DNA from: Dysgonamonadaceae bacterium
GTDB taxonomy: Bacteria; Bacteroidota; Bacteroidia; Bacteroidales; Azobacteroidaceae
NCBI GenBank assembly: GCA_031269685.1
Contig: JAISYU010000084.1
Location: 1 to 37,993, forward strand
Length of the DNA: 37,993 nucleotides
Direction: 5' to 3'
The stretch's first letter is position 1. Each line of letters begins with the position of its first letter. The notes beneath the pieces are model-generated. The model made no database searches. It worked only from the letters and a program-made list of their open reading frames with translations, and was not told where the DNA came from. Shown one piece after another: positions 8,716 through 17,121 of the stretch. The translations under genes were made by a program, and so were the position numbers.

Positions 8716-10197
8716 ATGAAAAAGATCTATTTTTTATTAATTTACATACTGCTCGCTGCTAACGTAGTTGTTGCGCAGACAGATGGCGGAACATTCGGTG
8801 AGAATGGAGAGTTCTCATGGACTGTTGAAGATGATGTACTGACGATTACTGGCGAAGGCAGAATGCCGGATTTTAATATTGTAGGAGAGATATCCTATGA
8901 TACTCCATGGCATTTGCACAATGAGTCCGTTCTAGAAATAGTTATCGAAGACGGCATTACTTCCATCGGAGAAGGTGCTTTTCATGGATTTTACAATCTG
9001 TTAGCCGTCACCATTCCCGAAGATGTAACCTCAATTGGAGCAGATGCGTTCCGTTTTTGTTTTAACTTACGTATGATCAATCTCCCGGTGTGCCTTACTT
9101 CAATTGGCGGGTTGGCTTTTTGCGGCTGCGAAATGATAGAAAACATAAAGATACCTAATAGTGTAACTTCAATTATTATCAAGGCTTTTTTAGGTTGTAC
9201 CGCTTTGAACACGGTAGAAGTCCAATGGGAGACGCCGTTATCGGTTGAAAACATATTTGACAGCACAACTATGCCTTCCTCGACTCTAATCGTCCCTGAT
9301 GGCACTAAAAACCTTTACCAACAAGCAGATGTCTGGAAAGAATTTAAAACAATAACGGAGAAATCAGAAGTTTATCCGCCCTATGGAACGTTTGGTGAGA
9401 ATGGAGAGTTCTCATGGACTGTTGAAGATGATGTACTGACGATTACTGGCGAGGGCAGAATGCCGGATTTTAATATTGTAGGAGAGATATCCTATGATGC
9501 TCCATGGCACTTGTATTGTCAGTTTCATAATTACAAAGTCAGAGAGGTAGTGATAAGTGATGGCATTACTTCCATAGGTCAAGGTGCTTTTTTTGAATTT
9601 TATGATGCGTCAAGTGTTACCATTCCGAACAGTGTTACTTCAATAGGTAGAGAGGCTTTTACCTATTGGTGTGCTTTATTGGATATTAAGTTTCCTGAAA
9701 ATCTGGATTCAATTGGACTATGGGCTTTTTATGGCTGTCAACGATTAAAAACCATCAACATCCCGAAAAGCGTAACTTCTATTGCAACGGCGGCTTTTGC
9801 CTTTTGTTCTGCATTGAATATGGTAGAAGTTCAATGGGATACACCATTATTGGTCGACATATTTGACGCCGCCACTTTGTCTTCCGCAACCCTTATCGTT
9901 CCTGACGGCACTAAATCCCTTTACCAACAAGCCAATGTCTGGAAAGAATTTAAAACAATAAAGGAGAAATCGGAAATAACTGCAATCGAAGCAATTGACG
10001 AAGATGAAATATCTATTGCAATGATTCCGTCCGGCATTATAATCAGGACAGATAAGGCATTACCCGCATCAATTTATAGCCTTACCGGACAAAAAGAGCA
10101 CGAAAGCATCATTACCGGACAAAAAGAGATCAGTTTGCCGCAAGGAATACACATTTTCAGGGTAGGGGAGAGAAGTGGTAAGATAGTTATCAGGTAA
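8716..10197 (+). CDS. Secreted BspA-type leucine-rich repeat protein with type IX sorting-like tail
   Basis: The 493-aa protein has a signal peptide ending at VVVAQ (about residue 21). The body is two ~199-residue halves. Each half starts with GTFGENGEFSWTVEDDVLT and runs into LRR_5 (Treponema pallidum/BspA) repeats such as ITSIGEGAF, VTIPEDVTSIGADAF and VTIPNSVTSIGREAF, ending in STLIVPDGTKNLYQQADVW. The last ~65 residues (SIYSLTGQKEH..., LPQGIHIFRVG, ending GKIVIR) fit a type IX secretion C-terminal sorting domain. BspA-family proteins are surface adhesins that bind host or bacterial partners. It follows the C10 peptidase gene after 28 bp, so the two may be co-expressed. Confidence 0.88.
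   Translation: MKKIYFLLIYILLAANVVVAQTDGGTFGENGEFSWTVEDDVLTITGEGRMPDFNIVGEISYDTPWHLHNESVLEIVIEDGITSIGEGAFHGFYNLLAVTIPEDVTSIGADAFRFCFNLRMINLPVCLTSIGGLAFCGCEMIENIKIPNSVTSIIIKAFLGCTALNTVEVQWETPLSVENIFDSTTMPSSTLIVPDGTKNLYQQADVWKEFKTITEKSEVYPPYGTFGENGEFSWTVEDDVLTITGEGRMPDFNIVGEISYDAPWHLYCQFHNYKVREVVISDGITSIGQGAFFEFYDASSVTIPNSVTSIGREAFTYWCALLDIKFPENLDSIGLWAFYGCQRLKTINIPKSVTSIATAAFAFCSALNMVEVQWDTPLLVDIFDAATLSSATLIVPDGTKSLYQQANVWKEFKTIKEKSEITAIEAIDEDEISIAMIPSGIIIRTDKALPASIYSLTGQKEHESIITGQKEISLPQGIHIFRVGERSGKIVIR
8797..9509 (+). repeat. Near-identical 116-bp direct repeats within the LRR gene
   Basis: 8797-8912 and 9394-9509 differ at only two positions by eye, with an offset of 597 bp (199 codons). 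The LRR sequence between and after them has diverged much more. Confidence 0.85.
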
Positions 10198-10200
10198 AGT

Positions 10201-11787
10201 TTATCGAAGTATAAATTCCTCTAATACAAAATCTCTGCATGAATTTGGAGAATTGATTCGCAGCAGGTAAGAGACAGAGGGGGCTATTTGGGTAGCGCTT
10301 ATTTTACGGTAAATATCAGCATGTTTTAGTCCGATTCCGAAAAAGAAAAGTGGGGTCATAACGGATTCATTTCGTTTGAGACCGGCATCTTTTCTGGTTA
10401 CAAAATTACCTTTATCGACTATCCAGCCGGGTTGCAGTTCAATAAAAATATCTCCGCAGATTTTTTTGTGCATTCCACGTCTGAAAGTGGCGGCTCGTCC
10501 GGTATCATTGACAAACCACTGTCCTGCGGTAGTCACTTCCTGCACTCCGCTAAATTGAGCCATAAAATCAGCGGCTTTTCGGAGGATTTCGTCGGGATCG
10601 ACCTTCATTTCACCGATCAGGTCATGATTTAGGAAGATTTGTTGATTGTAGTAACCGTTGACCCAGTTTCCCTCACCGTAAAGCGCCATAAGATATACGT
10701 TTAGCAGTGCGGTACATCGGTCGGGGTAGAATTTTCCGTTGGCTTTTCGTCCGTCAGGATAAAACTCTTTGGAATCATAATAACCTGTTGAAGAAACGAT
10801 AACGAGCGTGTTTCCTATTCCGGCTTTTTTTTCGATAATATCAATGAGGCGTTCTATTTCGCGATCGAGGCGGCAATAAATATCTTGAATTTCGAGGTTA
10901 AAATCGCTGGTATTTTCTCTAAAATGATAATTGCCTGCATAATATATAACGTTGAGCAGGTCAGGGAATGAACGTTTTCCAAAATCTGCATTGTCAAAGA
11001 ACACGGCAGCAAGGTCGGTTACTTCGGAATTGATGATGGGCGACTGTTTTAGCCTTCGGAATCGGTTTCCGTCACCATCACGGAATGAATATTTGAAATG
11101 CTCGGTGTTTTCGAGATAGGGAAATCCGTTGTATACATCGAACATTGGCGTCCACGCGGGATATTCTTTTCTGTTTCGCGCGGCATTGTATCTGTCCACG
11201 TACCAGGGGATGTTCCTGTAATAAGTGGTTGACGCCCAGTTACCATTATAGTCATCGATCCAAAAGGCGGCGTCTGCAAAATGACCGGCGGCGAGGATAG
11301 CGGCATCGGCATCTGGAGCGATTGCGAAGACATCGGAGAATCCGCCGGAGGCGACTTTCAATTCGTCACCGACGGTAGAGGATAATAGTCCGGCGGGAGA
11401 TAGCCTGTCACCGGTAAAATTCCCGATATACTCATCATCGGCAACGATAGAGACTTCTTTTAGTGTCCTGCAATCGTACTTTTTGTCACCTGTAACGCCA
11501 TGATAATAAGGATAAGTACCGGTTACGATGGTAGCGACGGATGCTGATCTGGAGAGGCTATGGAATCCGAAATCGACATTGTGGTAAACTGTACCTTCAT
11601 TCTTTAGTCGTTTGAAACCGCGTTCACCGAACGAATTTTGAAAGTATTGTAAGTAATCATCTCTAAGTTGGTCAATGATAACATTTACAACGACTTTGGG
11701 CACACCGGCGACTGGTTGTGCGACGAGTTCTGCGCTGCAAAATAGGGCGAGCAGGAGGCAGATTATACCATATTTTAGTCTCAACAT
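10201..11787 (-). CDS. Alkaline phosphatase superfamily protein, possibly catalytically altered
   Basis: The 528-aa protein has a signal peptide (hydrophobic to about residue 24, ending LVAQ). It then shows the type I phosphodiesterase/alkaline-phosphatase layout: VVVNVIIDQLRDDYLQYF with the first metal-ligand Asp, GFKRLKNEG, and SRSASVATIVTGTYPYYHGV, where the family nucleophile (Ser/Thr) lies. PafA-type enzymes carry a DHG metal-binding motif after a VxxTxDHG strand; here the equivalent strand reads TLVIVSSTGYYDS. I recall similar Bacteroidales paralogues with STGY, so this may be a conserved non-canonical subfamily and not random decay. The open frame begins with GTG at 11793; ATG 11787 is preferred. 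It converges with the LRR gene with a 3-nt gap. Confidence 0.8.
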   Translation of the reverse strand: MLRLKYGIICLLLALFCSAELVAQPVAGVPKVVVNVIIDQLRDDYLQYFQNSFGERGFKRLKNEGTVYHNVDFGFHSLSRSASVATIVTGTYPYYHGVTGDKKYDCRTLKEVSIVADDEYIGNFTGDRLSPAGLLSSTVGDELKVASGGFSDVFAIAPDADAAILAAGHFADAAFWIDDYNGNWASTTYYRNIPWYVDRYNAARNRKEYPAWTPMFDVYNGFPYLENTEHFKYSFRDGDGNRFRRLKQSPIINSEVTDLAAVFFDNADFGKRSFPDLLNVIYYAGNYHFRENTSDFNLEIQDIYCRLDREIERLIDIIEKKAGIGNTLVIVSSTGYYDSKEFYPDGRKANGKFYPDRCTALLNVYLMALYGEGNWVNGYYNQQIFLNHDLIGEMKVDPDEILRKAADFMAQFSGVQEVTTAGQWFVNDTGRAATFRRGMHKKICGDIFIELQPGWIVDKGNFVTRKDAGLKRNESVMTPLFFFGIGLKHADIYRKISATQIAPSVSYLLRINSPNSCRDFVLEEFILR

Positions 11788-11807
11788 ATCCACATCGAAT
11801 TTGCCCG

Positions 11808-11815
11808 CAAAGATA
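11808..11815 (-). promoter_or_regulatory. -7 element of the alkaline-phosphatase-like gene
   Basis: On the minus strand this reads TATCTTTG, about 20 nt upstream of ATG 11787, implying a very short leader. Confidence 0.6.
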
Positions 11816-11905
11816 GTAAAAAAAATTATTCACGGTTAACGATTAATTATGTTGTATTTGTTTAAGATTTCAGAAAATTTTAATGAGTTCATAATAAATT
11901 TCTCC

Positions 11906-12004
11906 TTAAAGCCTTTACAATCTTTAAAAACTTTAATGTCCTTAAAGTCCTTAAAGCCTTTAAAGTCCTTAATGTCCTTAAAGTCTTTAAAGCCCTCAAA
12001 GTCC
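11906..12004. repeat. Array of 11 degenerate 9-bp units (TTAAAGTCC family)
   Basis: Eleven 9-mers in register read as variants such as TTAAAGCCT, TTAATGTCC and TTAAAGTCC. The array ends in a T-run/A-run junction (TTTTTAAAAAAACCCC). The same 9-mer family recurs at 12650-12676 and three times in 28675-28966. Confidence 0.85.
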
Positions 12005-12026
12005 TTTTTAAAAAAACCCCCATCAA

Positions 12027-12278
12027 CTCGCCAATTATAACAACCCGCAGGGTTGAATATAAATAACCCCCAATGAAGCGCAGCGATTGGGGGTGAAATG
12101 TGACCGCCATCTCGCCAATTATAACAACCCGCAGGGTTGAATATAAATAACCCCCTATGAAGCGCAGCGATTGGGGGTTAATTGTGACCGACATCTCGCC
12201 AATTATAACAACCCGCAGGGTTGAATATAAATAACCCCCAATGAAGCGCAGCGATTGGGGGTTAAATGCGACCGCCCC
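12027..12278. repeat. Three tandem 84-bp repeats with two inverted repeats each
   Basis: Units start at 12027, 12111 and 12195, each exactly 84 bp, and differ at only a few positions. Every unit contains CAACCC-GCA-GGGTTG and a longer inverted repeat, ACCCCCAAT then 11 nt (with GCGCAGCG) then ATTGGGGGT; copy 2 has a mismatch in the latter. The form resembles REP-like intergenic elements. Confidence 0.9.
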
Positions 12279-12286
12279 CAGGGAAT

Positions 12287-12601
12287 GTAACTCAACCGCA
12301 CACCAAAATAACTCGACCGCATAGCAAAATAACTCAACCGCACACCAAAATAACCCGACCGCACACCAAAATAACCCGACCGCATAGCAAAATAACTCGA
12401 CCGCATAGCAAAATAACCCGACCGCAGAGCAAAATAACTCAACCGCATAGCAAAATAACTCGACCGCATAGCAAAATAACTCGACCGCATAGCAAAATAA
12501 CTCAACCGCATAGCAAAATAACTCAACCGCATAGCAAAATAACTCAACCGCATAGCAAAATAACTCAACCGCATAGCAAAATAACTCAACCGCAGAGCAA
12601 A
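12287..12601. repeat. Tandem array of 15 units of 21 bp
   Basis: Fifteen units in perfect register share the core CCGCATAGCAAAATAACTC with variation at a few positions (AGC/CAC/GAGC and AACTC/GACTC/ACCCG types). There are no spacers. Because 21 is divisible by three, both strands stay open across it (KITRPHS-like repeats on plus, SYFAMRL-like on minus), but nothing supports translation. Confidence 0.92.
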
Positions 12602-12649
12602 ATAACCCAATTTCGGAACGAGATCACTCTTCCGCCTTTTAAAAAACCC

Positions 12650-12676
12650 TTAAAGTCTTTAAAGCCCTTAAAGTCC
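12650..12676. repeat. Three 9-bp units followed by a T-run/A-run junction
   Basis: TTAAAGTCT, TTAAAGCCC and TTAAAGTCC run directly into TTTTTAAAAATCACC. The arrangement is the same as in the 28-kb locus. Confidence 0.75.
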
Positions 12677-12802
12677 TTTTTAAAAATCACCCAATAGTGT
12701 CGCCAACTTCCACCGCCGCCCTCCGAAAACAATAAAAAGTCTTGCATTTCCAACTCTTACTCCATGATTATTCTCCAATGGTGTTTTTAGAAAAATAAAT
12801 AC

Positions 12803-12810
12803 TATCTTTG
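12803..12810 (+). promoter_or_regulatory. -7 promoter element of metG
   Basis: TATCTTTG lies 21 nt upstream of ATG 12832. The -33 region is only T-rich, without a clear TTTG. Confidence 0.65.
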
Positions 12811-12831
12811 CAGCCCGAAAATAACTTGTAA

Positions 12832-14889
12832 ATGAATAAAAAATTCAAAAGAACTTTAATCACATCGGCGCTCCCTTACGCTAATGGACCGGTACATATC
12901 GGTCACCTCGCAGGTGTTTATATTCCTGCCGATATTTATGCGAGATACCTCCGGCTAAAAGGCGAAGAGGTACTCTTTATCGGCGGTTCGGACGAACACG
13001 GTGTACCGATTACAATAGCCGCACGCAAAGAAGGCGTCAATCCTCAAGACATCGTAGACCGCTATCACACAATAATAAAGGATGCTTTTGAAAAATTCGG
13101 TATAAATTTTGATATATATTCCAGAACATCTTCCGAAATCCATCATAAAACCGCCGCTGACTTCTTCAAAACACTGTACGAAAAAGGAGAATTTATCGAA
13201 AAGTCCAGCGAACAATACTACGACACCGAAGCCCGCCAATTCCTCGCAGATCGTTACATAACAGGCAAATGTCCCCACTGTGGAAACGAAAACGCATACG
13301 GTGACCAATGCGAAAACTGCGGAACTGCCCTCAGTCCACTCGAACTTATCGAACCAAAATCGGCAATATCCGGCAGCATCCCCGTAATGCGAGAAACAAA
13401 TCACTGGTACTTGCCGCTAAATAAACACGAAGACTGGCTCAGAGAATGGATACTCGAAGGACATAAAGAATGGAGGGCGAACGTTTACGGACAATGCAAG
13501 TCATGGATAGACATGGGGTTGCAACCGCGCGCCGTAAGCCGTGACCTTGACTGGGGAGTTCCGGTGCCGGTCGAAGGCGCCGAAGGAAAAGTACTTTACG
13601 TATGGTTCGATGCGCCGATTGGGTACATTTCCAACACAATAGAGGTCTGTAAAAACTTTCCCGACAAGTACGGCGACTGGGAAATGTGGTGGAAAAATGA
13701 AGATACGAGGCTGATTCATTTCATCGGCAAAGATAATATCGTCTTCCACTGCATAGTTTTCCCCGCAATGCTCAAGGCTGAAGGTTCATACATCCTTCCC
13801 GACAACGTCCCCGCAAACGAATTCCTTAACCTCGAAGGGAAAAAAATCTCAACATCCAAAAAATGGGCGGTATGGTTGCATGAATATCTCGAAGATTTCC
13901 CCAATAAACAGGACGTCCTGCGATATGTCCTAACCGCAAACGCCCCTGAAACAAAAGACAATGACTTCACCTGGAAAGATTTCCAATCAAGAAACAACAA
14001 CGAACTCGTAGCCGTCTTAGGGAACTTCGTCAATCGCGCAATGGTGCTCACTCATAAATATTTCGAGGGAAAAATACCTCAATGCGGCGAATTAACCGAT
14101 TATGACCAACAAACTATCACAGAATTTCTTAAAGTTAAAGCCGACCTCGAAGGATATATTTCCCAATTCAGGTTTCGTGACGCCCAAAAAGAAGCAATGA
14201 ACCTCGCACGAATCGGAAATAAATATCTCGCCGACACCGAACCCTGGAAACTCTCAAAAAATGACATCGAACGCACCGCTACAATACTCAACATAGCAAT
14301 GCAAATCACCGCAAACCTCGCTATCGCCTTTGAACCATTCCTGCCTTTCACTTCCGAGAAAATAAAAAACCTTATCAACAAGCATGATTTAACCTGGAAC
14401 GACCTCGCTAAATTTAATCTCCTGGAGAAAAATCATGCGTTGAACAATTCCGAACTGCTGTTCGATAAGATTGATGATGAAGCAATTGAAAATCAAATCG
14501 AAAAATTGCGAAAAAGAGAAAAAGAAAACGATCAGATAACCGTAACCGCTAAACCGGTAAAAGATAATGTCGATTTCGATCTCTTTTCCAGGATAGATAT
14601 TCGCGTGGGAAAGGTGATAAATTGTACAAAAGTGCCGAAAGCCGACAAACTGCTGCAATTAAACATCGATGACGGTCTCGGTGGACGTACAATCCTGTCG
14701 GGAATCGCCGGATACTACCAACCGGAAGAACTTATCGGCAAAAATGTATGCTTCATCGCAAACCTTGCTCCAAGACCAATCAGAGGTATCATCTCAGAGG
14801 GAATGATCCTCTCCGCCGAAAAGCCCGATGGCACTCTCGCCGTAATAACTCCCTCCCTCAATGTCGATCCCGGCAGCGAAGTAAAATAA
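12832..14889 (+). CDS. metG: Methionyl-tRNA synthetase with C-terminal tRNA-binding domain
   Basis: The 685-aa enzyme charges tRNA-Met with methionine in the cytoplasm. The class I HIGH motif appears as [16 protein letters not shown] near residue 13. The zinc knuckle, CPHCGN then about 8 residues then CENCG, lies near residues 145-161. The KMSKS-equivalent is KKISTSKKW (about residue 339), the form usual for this MetG type. Residues from about 580 form the Trbp111/EMAPII-like OB fold ([29 protein letters not shown]) that aids dimerisation and tRNA binding. Length and domain order are complete. The next gene starts 15 nt after its stop, so the pair is probably co-transcribed. Confidence 0.96.
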   Translation: MNKKFKRTLITSALPYANGPVHIGHLAGVYIPADIYARYLRLKGEEVLFIGGSDEHGVPITIAARKEGVNPQDIVDRYHTIIKDAFEKFGINFDIYSRTSSEIHHKTAADFFKTLYEKGEFIEKSSEQYYDTEARQFLADRYITGKCPHCGNENAYGDQCENCGTALSPLELIEPKSAISGSIPVMRETNHWYLPLNKHEDWLREWILEGHKEWRANVYGQCKSWIDMGLQPRAVSRDLDWGVPVPVEGAEGKVLYVWFDAPIGYISNTIEVCKNFPDKYGDWEMWWKNEDTRLIHFIGKDNIVFHCIVFPAMLKAEGSYILPDNVPANEFLNLEGKKISTSKKWAVWLHEYLEDFPNKQDVLRYVLTANAPETKDNDFTWKDFQSRNNNELVAVLGNFVNRAMVLTHKYFEGKIPQCGELTDYDQQTITEFLKVKADLEGYISQFRFRDAQKEAMNLARIGNKYLADTEPWKLSKNDIERTATILNIAMQITANLAIAFEPFLPFTSEKIKNLINKHDLTWNDLAKFNLLEKNHALNNSELLFDKIDDEAIENQIEKLRKREKENDQITVTAKPVKDNVDFDLFSRIDIRVGKVINCTKVPKADKLLQLNIDDGLGGRTILSGIAGYYQPEELIGKNVCFIANLAPRPIRGIISEGMILSAEKPDGTLAVITPSLNVDPGSEVK

Positions 14890-14904
14890 ATTTTTGAAAA
14901 TATC

Positions 14905-16218
14905 ATGTCAATGAACTTTCCAGTCAACGAAAATATCATAAAAAAGGCGGTAGAAAAACTCTACATCAAAGATCTCGAAAAAGCAACCATACGCGAAGTC
15001 GTCGCTATCGCCGGAGAAATAGAAAAAGAAACGGGAATTGAATTCATACGGATGGAAATGGGCGTCCCAGGCTTAAAACCTTCCGAAATAGGCGTCAAAG
15101 CAGAAATAGAAGCCCTCAATAACGGCGTCGCATCAATATATCCTCCCATCGACGGCGTGGAAAACCTGAAAAATGAGTCGTCAAGGTTCATCAAAGCATT
15201 CGTCGATCTCGAAATAGAGCCCCAAGGTTGCGTGCCCGTCGTCGGCTCAATGGAAGGCACATTCTGTACTTTCATCACCGCATGTCAATGTAATCCCTTA
15301 AAAGATACAATTTTATTCATCGATCCCGGATTTCCCGTCCAAAAGCAGCAAGCCCACGTGCTTAACCTGAAATATGAAACCTTTGACAACTATAATTACC
15401 GCGGCGAACTGCTTCATGATAAACTTGAATCGTATCTTATAAAAGGCAACATCGCATGTATTGTTTACTCGAACCCAAATAACCCGTCGTGGTGCTGCCT
15501 TACAGACAGCGAGTTGCAAATCATAGGCGAACTCTCTAAAAAATACGACACCATAGTCGCGGAAGATCTCGCATACTTCGCAATGGACTTCCGCAAAGAC
15601 CTTAGCCGCCCCTTTGAGCCGCCTTTCCAACCCTCAATCGGCAAATATACGGACAATTACCTGCTTCTAATATCCGGCTCCAAAGTGTTCAGTTACGCAG
15701 GGCAACGAATCGCTATCGTCGCAATGTCAAATGCACTCTACAAAAGGCAATTCAATGGATTAACCGCCAAATATGGCGGCGGAACATTCGGTAGCGTATT
15801 CATACACAGAGTTCTTTATGCCGCATCAACAGGAGTTAGCCACTCCGCCCAGTACGCCCTCGCCGCAATGTTCAAAGCCGCTTCCGACGGGAAATATAAT
15901 TTCCTCGATGAAGTAAAAGAATATGGACGACGCGCCAAAAAACTGAAAAAAATTTTCCAAAAATACGGCTTCGGAATTGTTTATGATAACGATCTCGGTC
16001 AACCTGTCGGCGATGGATTCTATTTTACCATAAAATACCCTGGAATGACCGGCGGAGAATTGCTTAAAGCCCTTATTCCCTACGGAATCAGCGCAATATC
16101 CCTCTCAACTACCGGCAGCCAACAGGAAGGTCTCAGAGCATGCACCTCTTTTATAAAAGACCACCAGTACGAACAACTCGAAGAAAGGCTTAAAATATTC
16201 GCCGCACAACAAAACTAA
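14905..16218 (+). CDS. PLP-dependent aminotransferase (class I/II)
   Basis: This is a 437-aa fold-type I PLP enzyme. Landmarks are YSNPNNPSW (cofactor-binding Asn region), IVAEDLAYF (Asp/Tyr contacting the pyridine ring) and [16 protein letters not shown], where the Lys in SGSK is the expected Schiff-base residue, followed by an Arg. The C-terminal domain is complete. Family members transfer amino groups between amino acids and 2-oxoacids; the substrate cannot be read here. It lies 15 nt downstream of metG, which suggests co-transcription but not a shared pathway. Its last 4 bp overlap the convergent lgt gene. An in-frame ATG at 14911 is an equally possible start. Confidence 0.85.
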   Translation: MSMNFPVNENIIKKAVEKLYIKDLEKATIREVVAIAGEIEKETGIEFIRMEMGVPGLKPSEIGVKAEIEALNNGVASIYPPIDGVENLKNESSRFIKAFVDLEIEPQGCVPVVGSMEGTFCTFITACQCNPLKDTILFIDPGFPVQKQQAHVLNLKYETFDNYNYRGELLHDKLESYLIKGNIACIVYSNPNNPSWCCLTDSELQIIGELSKKYDTIVAEDLAYFAMDFRKDLSRPFEPPFQPSIGKYTDNYLLLISGSKVFSYAGQRIAIVAMSNALYKRQFNGLTAKYGGGTFGSVFIHRVLYAASTGVSHSAQYALAAMFKAASDGKYNFLDEVKEYGRRAKKLKKIFQKYGFGIVYDNDLGQPVGDGFYFTIKYPGMTGGELLKALIPYGISAISLSTTGSQQEGLRACTSFIKDHQYEQLEERLKIFAAQQN

Positions 16219-17039
16219 CCGGTGCTCTTAGTAGTCAATGCCCTGTAAACAAGCCAAACACCCGCAATGATAAAAGGTATACTCAATGCCTGACCCATGT
16301 TAATGTGCATCGTTTCCAACATCTGTAACTCAAAGGGTTCCTGCACATTTTTCAAGTATTCAACAAAAAAACGGGTGACGAAAATGCCGAGCAGGAAGAC
16401 ACCAAATATCAACCCCTGCCTCTTATACGCCGCACACTTCCAATATAAATAAAGACAAATAAAAGAAACCAATACATAGGGGATAGCCTCGTAAATCTGC
16501 GTCGGATGACACGGTGAGTCGGGGTATTCCGCTCCCCTGACAAAAATAAATCCCCACGGCAAAGAAGTAGGATGACCGTAAACCTCCGAATTCATCAAAT
16601 TACCCAGGCGAATCAACGCCGCAACAAAGCCTACCGGCACAACCAACCTGTCAAATGTCCAAAGCATGGACTTATGCGTCACCTTCCTCGAATAAAGCCA
16701 TATCGCAATGATGATGCCTATCGTCCCGCCATGGCTCGCAAGCCCGCCATTCCAGAATGCTATAATCTCCAAAGGATGAGCAAAATAATACAACGGGTCA
16801 TAAAACAAACAATGCCCAAGACGTGCACCGATAATCATTCCGAAAAAGACATAATAAATGAGACTCTCCATCCATTCCGACGGAATCTTCTCATTATTCC
16901 ATATCTTCTTCAAAATCCACGGTCCAATTATGAAAAGCCCTAAAACAAAAGCAAATGCATACCAACGTACCTCCCTGTCAATTCCGGGAATAGTGAACAA
17001 CGCAGGACTAACATTCCATGTTATATAAGATAATAGCAT
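16215..17039 (-). CDS. lgt: Prolipoprotein diacylglyceryl transferase
   Basis: The 274-aa integral membrane protein transfers diacylglycerol from phosphatidylglycerol to the lipobox cysteine of prolipoproteins. The Lgt signature is clear: [15 protein letters not shown], then [17 protein letters not shown], with further conserved segments [12 protein letters not shown] and [10 protein letters not shown]. About seven hydrophobic helices are visible, the usual number. It is transcribed divergently from the CCA-adding-enzyme gene with -7 boxes only 22 nt apart. Several lipoproteins in this window (S41 protease, DPP III, beta-helix protein, DUF4827-like protein) would be its substrates. Confidence 0.95.
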   Translation of the reverse strand: MLLSYITWNVSPALFTIPGIDREVRWYAFAFVLGLFIIGPWILKKIWNNEKIPSEWMESLIYYVFFGMIIGARLGHCLFYDPLYYFAHPLEIIAFWNGGLASHGGTIGIIIAIWLYSRKVTHKSMLWTFDRLVVPVGFVAALIRLGNLMNSEVYGHPTSLPWGFIFVRGAEYPDSPCHPTQIYEAIPYVLVSFICLYLYWKCAAYKRQGLIFGVFLLGIFVTRFFVEYLKNVQEPFELQMLETMHINMGQALSIPFIIAGVWLVYRALTTKSTG

Positions 17040-17063
17040 AATATTTTTATTTAATTACGGGCG

Positions 17064-17071
17064 CAAAAGTA
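17064..17071 (-). promoter_or_regulatory. -7 promoter element of lgt
   Basis: On the minus strand this reads TACTTTTG, 25 nt upstream of the lgt start at 17039. Confidence 0.6.
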
Positions 17072-17093
17072 CAAAAAATAACGAATTAATTGC

Positions 17094-17101
17094 TAACTTT
17101 G
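17094..17101 (+). promoter_or_regulatory. -7 promoter element of the CCA-adding-enzyme gene
   Basis: TAACTTTG lies 20 nt upstream of ATG 17122. It faces away from the lgt promoter, so the upstream regions of the two promoters overlap. Confidence 0.6.
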
Positions 17102-17121
17102 CAGCCGAATCTTATTAAATA

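Larger units (their letters stand above)
11816..12802. other. Gene-free, repeat-rich intergenic region
   Basis: About 1 kb between the divergent phosphatase-like gene and metG holds, in order, a 9-bp array (11906-12004), a T-run/A-run junction, three 84-bp units (12027-12278), a 15-copy 21-bp array (12287-12601), three more 9-mers (12650-12676) with a second T-run/A-run junction, and a short unique stretch to the metG promoter. Open frames across it are products of repeat periods divisible by three. No credible gene is seen. Confidence 0.85.

Noticed and set aside
12287-12601. CRISPR array
   Set aside because: Units are contiguous 21-mers with no unique spacers and no cas genes nearby. The same holds for 29117-29305.
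12266-12697. Plus-strand frame of 143 codons and minus-strand frame of 135 codons over the 21-bp array
   Set aside because: Both are open only because the repeat period is a multiple of three; no promoter, ribosome-binding context or family supports either.
12955-13404. 149-codon minus-strand frame inside metG
   Set aside because: Antisense shadow of a well-supported gene, with a Cys/Phe/Val-rich composition typical of such shadows.
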